11,814 bases of DNA from Proteobacteria bacterium UBA4656 (lineage in GTDB: Bacteria > Pseudomonadota > Gammaproteobacteria > Xanthomonadales > Ahniellaceae): positions 1 to 11,814 of the forward strand of contig DHLY01000055.1 in assembly GCA_002405525.1 (NCBI GenBank), written 5' to 3'. The notes under the pieces were generated by a model. The model made no database searches, was not told where the DNA came from, and saw only the letters and a list, made by a program, of their open reading frames with translations. The position numbers and the translations under genes were made by a program. Shown piece after piece: positions 1-5,220 of this stretch (positions are counted from its first letter, which is position 1; each line of letters opens with the position of its first letter).

Positions 1-246
1 GTCCTGCGGCAGGTAGCCCAGCGTTCGGCGCACGGCGTCCTTGTCGCGCAGCACGTCGATGCCGTCGAAGGTGATCGAGCCCTCGTCGGGCTCTTGCAGG
101 GTGGCGATGGTCCGCATCAGGGACGATTTGCCGGCACCGTTCGGCCCCAGCAGCCCGAACAGCCCCTTCGGGATGTCGAGCGAGACATGGTTCAGCGCCC
201 GCACGCCGTTGGCGTACGTCTTCGACAGGTTCTTGATGGTCAGCAT
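1..246 (-). CDS. ABC transporter ATP-binding protein, N-terminal part (cut by window edge)
   Basis: This is the nucleotide-binding subunit of an ABC transporter, which couples ATP hydrolysis to movement of a substrate across the inner membrane. Only the first 82 residues lie in the window. They start MLTIKNLSKTYANG and contain Walker A (GPNGAGKSS, residues 34-42) and the beginning of the Q-loop (YLPQD, Q81). The signature motif, Walker B and switch histidine fall outside. The ATG at 246 is preceded on the minus strand by a GGGGAAG ribosome-binding sequence about 5 bases away. A 7-bp hairpin (268-286) lies just upstream, in the likely leader. The N-terminal pattern resembles ATPases of ABC-2 type exporters. 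Substrate and partner permease cannot be told from this fragment. ABC ATPase identity is certain; the subfamily is a guess. Confidence 0.93.
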   Translation of the reverse strand, partial: MLTIKNLSKTYANGVRALNHVSLDIPKGLFGLLGPNGAGKSSLMRTIATLQEPDEGSITFDGIDVLRDKDAVRRTLGYLPQD

Positions 247-450
247 GGTCTTCCCCGGAACGATGGACCGGCGCCCTCAGCGCCGGCATGGAACGGGTCG
301 ATGCTGGGGCTGCGGGGTGGGCGGGGGCATGTGTGGCAGGTCATGGGGTGACCTTGGTCACGGGTGGAGGTTGTGTGTCAGCGGGCGATGGGTCTTGCGG
401 TGGCATTCTGTCGGCGGATGGTCGGGATCGCCGCTGCCTCTGCTTCACCT
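247..450. other. Intergenic stretch upstream of the ABC gene, no gene seen
   Basis: About 200 bases without a credible coding frame. The only structure seen is a perfect 7-bp hairpin at 268-286 (CCGGCGC / GCGCCGG, 5-base loop), close to the ABC gene start on its 5' side. The stretch presumably holds the ABC gene promoter, but no convincing -35/-10 pair was found. Open frames here run through into the REP array and look like by-products of high GC. Confidence 0.5.
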
Positions 451-737
451 GTAGGAGCGCGCTTGCGCGCGACCGCCACGTCTCGATCTGGCCGTTGGCG
501 ACTTGCACGCGGGGCTGTGTCGCTGCCGCAACCGACGACCCGTTTCGCACCGCTGCTTCACCCGTAGGAGCGCGCTTGCGCGCGACCGCCACGGCCCGAT
601 CTTGCTGCAGGCATCTTGCACCGCGTGCTCGACCGTAGGAGCGCGCTTGCGCGCGACCGTCACGTCGCGATCTTGCCGCAGGCGTCTTGCGTCGAGATCT
701 CCGCTGTAGGAGCGCTGCGTGCAGCGCGATCGCAACG
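451..737 (+). repeat. Array of four GTAG-type REP elements, pointing right
   Basis: Four copies begin at 451, 564, 635 and 706, each with the 5' head GTAGGAGCG followed by a short hairpin and GAYCGNNACG. The first three have stem GCGCGC/GCGCGC with a TT loop. The fourth has GCGCTGC/GCAGCGC with a GT loop, so the stem sequence changed but pairing was kept. Spacing is 113, 71 and 71 bases. The inter-REP sequence is itself repeated (CGATCTTGC, then GCAGGCGTCTTGC in the clearest copy), so the real unit is about 71 bp. The GTAG head is the known signature of REPs mobilised by RAYT (REP-associated tyrosine) transposases, described in Stenotrophomonas and relatives; no RAYT gene is in the window. 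All four are on the plus strand, facing the mirrored array at 1386-1632. Confidence 0.9.
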
Positions 738-824
738 TCCCGATCTTGCCGCTGGCGTCTTGTGTGCGAGATTGCCTTGCTGCCGCGAGCGACAAAGCGT
801 TTCGCGCCGCTACCGCGGCGCGAG

Positions 825-854
825 CAGGAGACCTTGCTTGTGCAAGGCCTCCTG
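825..854. repeat. Hairpin, left arm of island
   Basis: CAGGAG-A-CCTTG, loop CTTGTG, CAAGG-C-CTCCTG: 11 paired bases with one A/C mismatch. It is the counterpart of the perfect hairpin at 1267-1298, sharing the CTTG/CAAG core but differing in the outer stem. No T-run follows, so it is not a typical intrinsic terminator. Confidence 0.75.
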
Positions 855-881
855 CACCTCCAACACACCCCCGGCGGTCCG

Positions 882-904
882 CCGCGCGCCTTCCTGGCGC
901 GCGG
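882..904. repeat. GC-rich hairpin, left arm of island
   Basis: Perfect 9-bp stem CCGCGCGCC / GGCGCGCGG with loop TTCCT. It mirrors the hairpin at 1219-1240 in position. The sequence on the far side of each (CCCTGTGCTTCTCGG against CCCTGCGCTTCTCGG read on the minus strand) is nearly identical. Confidence 0.75.
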
Positions 905-941
905 TGCCCTGTGCTTCTCGGTCACTCAGGGGTTCGCTTAC

Positions 942-998
942 GGCGCATCCTGCGCCTGCGCGAACGCGGGTCCATCCGTGGACCCGCCCCCTTCGGGG
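942..998. repeat. Three adjacent hairpins in the left-arm-only segment
   Basis: Consecutive small palindromes: GGCGCA-TCC-TGCGCC (942-956), GCGGGTCC-ATCCGT-GGACCCGC (966-987), and CCCC-TT-GGGG-type pairing at 987-998. They sit in the roughly 100-base segment of the left arm that has no counterpart in the right arm, which looks like a separately inserted or deleted module. No function is assigned. Confidence 0.65.
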
Positions 999-1054
999 CC
1001 GGGAACCTGAGCGCCCTGCGATGCTCGGCGGACCTTAGGGGGCCCCGGTGGACA

Positions 1055-1176
1055 AACCCGCCATCCATGGCTGGTTGTCTCGTGGTACCGACGGTTCCGC
1101 TTCTTCTGCTGGGTGCATGCCACACGCGAAGCGATGCCTACGCCATGTATTGAGAACCAGCCATGGATGGCGGGTT
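1055..1176. repeat. Perfect 22-bp inverted repeat around the island centre
   Basis: The 22-bp block at 1055-1076 (contains CCGCCATCCATGGCTGG) is the exact reverse complement of 1155-1176. The 78 bases between form the loop of the whole mirrored island. The homology continues outwards from both copies through a GGGGCCCC core and CTCGGCGG, so this is the inner end of the large inverted repeat rather than an isolated palindrome. Confidence 0.85.
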
Positions 1177-1218
1177 CGTTCAATGGGGCCCCTGAGCGCC
1201 GCCGAGAAGCGCAGGGAA

Positions 1219-1240
1219 CCGCGGGGCAGGAGCCCCGCGG
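1219..1240. repeat. GC-rich hairpin, right arm of island
   Basis: Perfect 9-bp stem CCGCGGGGC / GCCCCGCGG with loop AGGA. It mirrors the hairpin at 882-904. No T-run is present. Confidence 0.75.
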
Positions 1241-1266
1241 CGGCGCGTCGGGGTGTCCTTGGGGGT

Positions 1267-1298
1267 CCAGGGGGGCTTGGACAAGCAAGCCCCCCTGG
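1267..1298. repeat. Strong 13-bp hairpin, right arm of island
   Basis: Perfect 13-bp stem, CCAGGGGGGCTTG at 1267-1279 against its complement at 1286-1298, with loop GACAAG. It is the most stable-looking hairpin in the island and mirrors 825-854. Without a T-run on either strand, a Rho-independent terminator is not supported, although transcript protection or pausing is possible. Confidence 0.8.
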
Positions 1299-1385
1299 TC
1301 GGGCCGCGGCAGCGGCACGAAAACGCTTTGTCGCTTGCGACAACAACACAACCCCGCGCTCAATACACCTTCGGCAAGATCGGGA

Positions 1386-1632
1386 CGTGGCGGTCGCGCT
1401 GCACGCAGCGCTCCTACACCGGAGACCTCGACGCAAGACGCTTAAGGCAGGATCGCGACGTGGCGGTCGCGCGCAAGCGCGCTCCTACGGTCGAGGGCGC
1501 GATGCAAGGCGCCTGCGGCACGGTCGGGACGTTGCGGTCGCGCTGCACGCAGCGCTCCTGCACCGAAGACCTCGACGCAAGACGCTTACGGCAAGATCGA
1601 GACGTGGCAATCGCGCGCAAGCGCGCTCCTAC
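1386..1632 (-). repeat. Array of four GTAG-type REP elements, pointing left
   Basis: Four copies on the minus strand with GTAG ends at 1417, 1488, 1560/1561 and 1632, so the period is 71, 72 and 72 bases. Copies at 1386-1417 and 1530-1561 carry the GCGCTGC/GCAGCGC stem; copies at 1459-1488 and 1603-1632 carry the GCGCGC stem, so the two types alternate. The copy ending near 1561 has GCAG instead of GTAG. The spacers match those of the left array (CGATCTTGCCG, then GTCTTGCGTCGAGGTCT). The last copy lies 24 bases from the stop codon of the GST-like gene, the usual position of REPs just beyond a 3' end. Confidence 0.9.
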
Positions 1633-1656
1633 GATAGCGGGGCGCTGCGGGCAATC

Positions 1657-2298
1657 CTACGCCCACTCGGTCAATCCCTCGCGTTCGTACAGCACCGTGA
1701 ACGACGGTCGCGCCTTCATCCGCGCGATGTAGCCCGACAGCGTCGGCCACGACGTCGCGGGCTTCGGCATGTTGCGCGACCAGCGCATCAGCATGGTGGC
1801 GAGGAAGTCGACCGCGCTGATCGCTTCGCCGCAGACGTACGGACCGTGGGCGGCGAGATGCGCGTCGAGGCGGTCGAACGCGGCCTCGATGCGGAGGCGG
1901 GCGACTTCCTTCGCTCGCGCAGCAGCCTCTTCGCCGGCCGCTTCATGCGGGTAGAACCAGTTGCGGAAGGCGGGCATCAGGGTGGTGGCGAGTTGCAGGG
2001 TCCACTGCAGGTACAGCGCCTCGGCGCGGCTGCCGCGCGCGGGGCGCAGCGCGGCTTCCGGGTGGCGCTCGGCGAGCAGCAGCAGCAGGGCCGCGGCTTC
2101 GTAGACCGGCTGGGCGTCGATCACCAGGGTGGGCACCAGGCCGTTGGGGTTGAGTGCGAGGTAGTCGGGTGCCTTGTGCTGTCCGGCGGCGAGGTCGAGC
2201 AGCCGCAATTCGTGCGCGATCCCGGCGTCGATCAGCAGCCAGTGCACACACAAGCCGGCGGCACCGGGGGCGGTGTAGAGGACGCAGGAAGCAGCCAT
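1657..2298 (-). CDS. Glutathione S-transferase family protein
   Basis: A 213-residue cytosolic protein of normal GST length. The N-terminal thioredoxin-like domain (about residues 5-80) starts VLYTAPGAAG and contains the cis-proline loop NPNGLVPTL (50-58), which in this family contacts the glutathione backbone. The helical C-terminal domain (about 90-205) contains the N-capping/hydrophobic-staple pattern S161-AVD164. Family members usually conjugate or reduce substrates with glutathione. The position where beta-class enzymes carry Cys-Ser (PGACS) reads PGAAG here, and the usual ES glutathione-binding pair reads E67-A68, so activity may differ or be lost. Start chosen at 2298, with GGAG about 6 bases upstream; the open frame extends 23 codons further but with non-GST sequence. 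It is divergent from the channel gene, with 99 bases between. The physiological substrate is unknown. Confidence 0.88.
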   Translation of the reverse strand: MAASCVLYTAPGAAGLCVHWLLIDAGIAHELRLLDLAAGQHKAPDYLALNPNGLVPTLVIDAQPVYEAAALLLLLAERHPEAALRPARGSRAEALYLQWTLQLATTLMPAFRNWFYPHEAAGEEAAARAKEVARLRIEAAFDRLDAHLAAHGPYVCGEAISAVDFLATMLMRWSRNMPKPATSWPTLSGYIARMKARPSFTVLYEREGLTEWA

Positions 2299-2397
2299 GG
2301 TCGGCTCCGGCGGAGAGGGCCGTATGGTAACGCCGGACTTGTGCGCGCCGCGCGCCCCCCGCATCATGCGAAGCCGTTTTCAAAACCCAACGTCCCC

Positions 2398-3222
2398 ATG
2401 TCCAAACCCGCCGGCCTGCGCGGGCGCGTCCTCGCGCTCGTCGAATCCCGCCCATTCCAGCGCACGATCATCGCCCTGATCGTGCTCAACGCCATCTTGC
2501 TGGGGCTGGAAACCTCGCCCCGCGCCGTGGCCGCCTTCGGCGCGCTGCTGGGCGGCCTCGACCGCGCCATGCTGGCCGTGTTCGTGGTCGAACTACTGCT
2601 GCGGCTTTATGCGCACCGCAGTGCCTTCTTCCGCGATCCGTGGAGCGTGTTCGACCTGCTGGTGGTCGGCGTCGCCCTGGTTCCGGCCTCCGGCCCGCTT
2701 GCCGTGCTGCGTGCGCTGCGGGTCTTGCGGGTGCTGCGCCTGGTTTCGGCGTCGAAGAGCATGCGCGGGGTGGTGGGCGCCCTGCTCGGTGCCCTGCCGG
2801 GCATGGGCTCGATCGCGCTGCTGCTGGTGCTGGTCCTTTATGTCGCCGCGGTGATGGCCACCAAGCTGTTCGGCGCGATCGCGCCGGACTACTTCGGCAG
2901 CCTCGGGGGTTCGCTGTTCACGCTGTTCCAGATCATGACCATGGAGGGCTGGGCAGACATCGCGCGCGAGGTGATGGTCGAGGCCCCGCTCGCCTGGATC
3001 TTCTTCCTCGCCTTCATCCTCGTCAGCACCTTCACCGTGCTGAATCTTTTCATTGCGGTGGTGGTCAACGCCATGCAGGAACAGGTGGCGGAGGACCTGC
3101 GCGCGGAAGAGGGCGCGCACGCCGCCGAGGCGCAGGCCGAGCGCCGCCTGCTGCTCGAAGAGCTGCGCGCGCTGCGGCGTGATGTCGGCGAGCTGCGCGA
3201 GCGGCTGGATCGCGCGCGCTGA
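2398..3222 (+). CDS. Bacterial voltage-gated cation channel (NaChBac/NavAb family)
   Basis: A 274-residue inner-membrane protein, one six-helix unit that should assemble as a tetramer to pass cations on depolarisation. Visible parts: S1 about 20-37, S2 about 56-73 (E65), S3 about 82-98 (D86), S4 with four arginines at every third position (R105, R108, R111, R114 in LRALRVLRVLRLV), S5 about 137-157, pore helix about 168-180, filter TMEGWAD (181-187), S6 about 198-226 with FTVLNLFIAVVVNAM, then a charged heptad-like C-terminal coiled coil (about 243-271), as is usual for tetramer assembly. Sodium channels of the family mostly have TLESW; here Gly184 follows the filter glutamate E183, as in calcium-type pores. 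The ATG at 2398 has no clear ribosome-binding sequence, so the start is less certain. The frame stays open far upstream, but that part lies over the GST gene and repeats. Confidence 0.92.
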   Translation: MSKPAGLRGRVLALVESRPFQRTIIALIVLNAILLGLETSPRAVAAFGALLGGLDRAMLAVFVVELLLRLYAHRSAFFRDPWSVFDLLVVGVALVPASGPLAVLRALRVLRVLRLVSASKSMRGVVGALLGALPGMGSIALLLVLVLYVAAVMATKLFGAIAPDYFGSLGGSLFTLFQIMTMEGWADIAREVMVEAPLAWIFFLAFILVSTFTVLNLFIAVVVNAMQEQVAEDLRAEEGAHAAEAQAERRLLLEELRALRRDVGELRERLDRAR

Positions 3223-3226
3223 AGCG

Positions 3227-3246
3227 GTGTTTCCCATGGGGCACAC
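3227..3246. terminator. Weak palindrome between convergent genes
   Basis: The 37-base gap between the convergent channel gene and dusA holds GTGT-TT-CCCATGGG-GC-ACAC, an imperfect palindrome with no real loop and no T-run. It may help end transcription from either side, but the evidence is only its position and symmetry. Confidence 0.2.
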
Positions 3247-3259
3247 GCTCCGATGCGTC

Positions 3260-4255
3260 TCATGCCGCCTCGCGACCGGAGCCGGTGGCCATCGCGGCCA
3301 GCGCGCGCAACACCACGGTCCAGTCCGCGCCGGGGCGGCTGCCTTCCTCGCTGAGCAGCCGGCGCCACGCGCGCGCGCCGCACTCGCCCTGGAACAGGCC
3401 GACCAGATGGCGGGTGAGGTGGTGGAGGCGCTCGCCGCCGGCGACCAGGCCGTGGGCGTAGGGTGCGAGGTCGTCGAGCACCGCGCGGCGCCCGCGCAGG
3501 GGCGTCCGCCACAACGCGTGCTCCAGTTCCGCCAGGATCCACGGCTCGTGGTAGGCCGCGCGGCCGAGCATCACGCCGTCGAAGGTTCCAAGGTGGTCGA
3601 GCGCGTCGGCCGCCTTGCAGATGCCGCCGTTGAGCACCACGGTGAGGTGCGGCCGCTCGCGCTTGAGCCGCGCGACCCGCGCGGGGTTGAGCGGTGGCAC
3701 CTCGCGGTTCTCCTTTGGCGACAGGCCCTTGAGCCACGCCTTGCGCGCATGCACCACGAACACCGCGCAGCCGGTCGCGGCGACGGTGTCGACGAAGTGC
3801 TGGAAGGCGGCGTCTTCATCCTGATCATCGACACCGATGCGGCACTTCACGGTCACCGGCACCGCGGCCGGCACCGCCGCACGCATCGCCGCCACGCAGT
3901 CGGCGACCCGCGTCGGCTCGCGCATCAGGCAGGCGCCGAAGCGGCCGGCCTGCACGCGGTCGGACGGGCAGCCGACGTTGAGGTTGATCTCGTCGTAGCC
4001 CCACTCGGCACCGATCCGCGCCGCCTGCGCCAGAAGATGCGGCTCGCTGCCGCCGAGCTGGAGCGCCACCGGGTGCTCCGAGGCGTGGAACTCGAGCAGG
4101 CGTGCGCGGTCTCCGCGCAGCACCGCGTGGGCATGCACCATTTCGGTGTAGAGGCGCGCATGCGGCGCCAGCCGTCGATGGAAGAATCGGCAGTGCCGAT
4201 CCGTCCAATCCATCATCGGGGCGACGCACAGGCGCCAGGGGGATGCGGACTGCAT
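3260..4255 (-). CDS. dusA: tRNA-dihydrouridine(20/20a) synthase DusA
   Basis: A 331-residue FMN- and NADPH-dependent enzyme that reduces uridine 20/20a in the tRNA D-loop to dihydrouridine. The TIM-barrel domain starts with the FMN-site motif VAPMMDWTDRHCRFF (11-25). Next come LYTEMV (35-40), HPVALQLGGS (61-70) and NLNVGCPSDRVQ (91-102) with the catalytic Cys96. FGACLM, VKCRIGVDDQD (137-147) and HARKAWLKGLSPKENRE (169-185) follow, then the phosphate-binding LNGGI and GRAAYHEPW segments, and a helical RNA-binding tail. The DWTDRH and ARKAWLKGLSPKENRE sequences separate DusA from DusB and DusC. Length matches the family. The start at 4255 (MQSASPWRL) fits homologues; the frame is open upstream. 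A TACAAT hexamer lies at 4264-4269 on the minus strand, so a nearly leaderless transcript is possible. The gene is a single unit, convergent with the channel and divergent from the Usp gene. Confidence 0.96.
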   Translation of the reverse strand: MQSASPWRLCVAPMMDWTDRHCRFFHRRLAPHARLYTEMVHAHAVLRGDRARLLEFHASEHPVALQLGGSEPHLLAQAARIGAEWGYDEINLNVGCPSDRVQAGRFGACLMREPTRVADCVAAMRAAVPAAVPVTVKCRIGVDDQDEDAAFQHFVDTVAATGCAVFVVHARKAWLKGLSPKENREVPPLNPARVARLKRERPHLTVVLNGGICKAADALDHLGTFDGVMLGRAAYHEPWILAELEHALWRTPLRGRRAVLDDLAPYAHGLVAGGERLHHLTRHLVGLFQGECGARAWRRLLSEEGSRPGADWTVVLRALAAMATGSGREAA

Positions 4256-4263
4256 GGTTCGCG

Positions 4264-4269
4264 ATTGTA
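4264..4269 (-). promoter_or_regulatory. Possible -10 element of dusA
   Basis: TACAAT on the minus strand is one base from the TATAAT consensus and ends 8 bases before the dusA ATG. No -35 match was found at the proper distance, and the start codon lacks a clear Shine-Dalgarno sequence, which fits a leaderless or very short leader. Chance is not excluded. Confidence 0.3.
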
Positions 4270-4274
4270 CCCCC

Positions 4275-4324
4275 CCGGCGCGCCGGCATTGACCGAGGGC
4301 ATGCGGCGCCGCGCGCCGGCGCGC
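4275..4324. promoter_or_regulatory. Two perfect palindromes in the dusA/usp divergent region
   Basis: CCGGCGCGCCGG (4275-4286) and GCGCGCCGGCGCGC (4311-4324) are perfect palindromes in the 95-base space between the divergent dusA and Usp genes. They could be operator half-sites or folded leaders, but in sequence this GC-rich such palindromes arise often by chance. Confidence 0.2.
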
Positions 4325-4338
4325 TACGCTGTGCGGCC

Positions 4339-4345
4339 GGAGGAG
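4339..4345 (+). promoter_or_regulatory. Ribosome-binding site of the Usp gene
   Basis: GGAGGAG ends 5 bases before the ATG at 4351. It fixes this start over the upstream part of the same open frame, which runs antisense through dusA. Confidence 0.85.
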
Positions 4346-4350
4346 TCCCG

Positions 4351-5220
4351 ATGACCGCAAACCGTACCTGGCTGGTTGCCGCACGCGACCGTGAATGCGC
4401 GACCCCGGCGCTGGCCCGCGCTTTCCGGCTCGCCCGCGCCGGCGACCGCGTGGTGCTCGCGCATGCGCGCCGACACCGGCTGCTCGACCTGCTCGGCGCC
4501 GGCGCGATGCGGGTCGCCGCGCCGGAGCTGTCCGCCGCGTCGCTGGCTGGCGAGGACTGGCTGGCGGCGGTCTGTGCCGCGACCGTGCCGCCGCAGGGCG
4601 TCACCCTCGAGGCTGAACTGGTCGATGGCGAGGCCGCGCCGGCGCTGGCCGCGCTGGCCGATCGGCGGGACGCCGTGGCGATCGTCGCCGCGCCCGCGCG
4701 CCGCGGCGCGTTGCGCGAGTTCGCGCTCGGCAGCACGCTGACGCGTCTGCTGCGGGAGGCGGCCCGGCCGGTGCTGGTGGCCCACGGTGACGGTGCGGCC
4801 GACTGGCGGCGCGCCGCCGCGGCCGTGACTGCCGACCCGTCGGGCCTGCGCGTCGCCGCCGCCGCGCAAGCGCTGGCGCCCGCCGCGGCGCTGACGCTGG
4901 CGCATGCCTGGCGGGTGCCGGACGAGGGCCGCCTGCGCCTGCACGGCGTGGACCCGGCGCGCATCGAGGCGGTTCGCGACTGGGCCCGCGCGTCCGCCGA
5001 GGGCGCGCTGGGCGAGGTACGGCTGGCGGCCCCGGGCGCGGCGCTGGCGCTGGTCGAGGGCCACGCGGCCAGCGCGATCCTCGACTGGGGCCGGCAGGCG
5101 AAGCCGGACGTGCTGTTCGTCGCCGCGCACCGCGGCCCGGCGTCGCAGGAGCGACTGCTCGGCAGCGTGACGCAGTTCCTCCTCTACCACTGGCCGGGCG
5201 ACCTCGTGTTGGTGCCGTGA
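4351..5220 (+). CDS. Tandem universal stress protein (two Usp domains)
   Basis: A 289-residue cytosolic protein with two Usp folds, about residues 4-145 and 165-289. Each ends with the family's terminal helix-strand: GSTLTRLLREAARPVLVAHG (127-146) and GSVTQFLLYHWPGDLVLVP (271-289). The second also has EGHAASAILDWGRQ and DVLFVAAHRG. Usp proteins of this size are usually tandem forms that bind ATP or other ligands and modulate stress responses. Here the usual strand-1 Asp is missing (WLVAARDREC), and the G-x2-G-x9-G(S/T) nucleotide motif is degenerate in both halves, so ATP binding is doubtful. The ATG at 4351 follows a strong GGAGGAG sequence 5 bases away. Its TGA stop overlaps the GTG of the P-type ATPase, so the two are very likely translated together, suggesting a partner or regulator of that pump. 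Confidence 0.85.
   Translation: MTANRTWLVAARDRECATPALARAFRLARAGDRVVLAHARRHRLLDLLGAGAMRVAAPELSAASLAGEDWLAAVCAATVPPQGVTLEAELVDGEAAPALAALADRRDAVAIVAAPARRGALREFALGSTLTRLLREAARPVLVAHGDGAADWRRAAAAVTADPSGLRVAAAAQALAPAAALTLAHAWRVPDEGRLRLHGVDPARIEAVRDWARASAEGALGEVRLAAPGAALALVEGHAASAILDWGRQAKPDVLFVAAHRGPASQERLLGSVTQFLLYHWPGDLVLVP

Larger units (their letters stand above)
789..1335. repeat. Inner mirrored modules of the repeat island (imperfect inverted repeat)
   Basis: Between the REP arrays, sequence blocks occur in the same order from both sides towards the centre, inverted. Perfect 14-bp blocks at 789-802 and 1322-1335 (GCGACAAAGCGTTT and its complement). Hairpins with a CTTG-containing core at 825-854 and 1267-1298. 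GC-rich hairpins at 882-904 and 1219-1240. GCTTCTCGG at 913-921 against its complement at 1202-1210. CTCAGGGG at 925-932 against its complement at 1189-1196. A perfect 22-bp block at 1055-1076 and 1155-1176. The left arm also has about 100 extra bases (roughly 922-1025). No protein-like reading frame is supported. Confidence 0.8.

Noticed and set aside
1267..1298. Strong hairpin as a Rho-independent terminator
   Set aside because: No run of T follows on either strand, and no gene ends close to it.
616..1445. Several overlapping 100-140 codon frames in the repeat island
   Set aside because: They exist on both strands at once, follow the repeat structure, lack ribosome-binding sites and have low-complexity translations.
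451..1632. Possible CRISPR array (regular 71-72 base spacing)
   Set aside because: The sequences between repeats are conserved, not unique spacers; the repeats carry GTAG REP heads and occur in opposed groups; no cas genes are present.
451..1632. Possible integron cassette array or insertion sequence
   Set aside because: No integrase, transposase or attC-like core sites were seen, and no target-site duplication could be defined at the ends.
1048..2397. A 450-codon in-frame extension upstream of the channel gene
   Set aside because: It runs through the REP arrays and antisense to the GST-like gene; its sequence is Arg/Ala/Gly-rich with no domain. The channel family begins close to the ATG at 2398.
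4289..4330. TTGACC at 4289-4294 with TACGCT at 4325-4330 as a promoter of the Usp gene
   Set aside because: The spacing of 30 bases is too long for a sigma-70 promoter.
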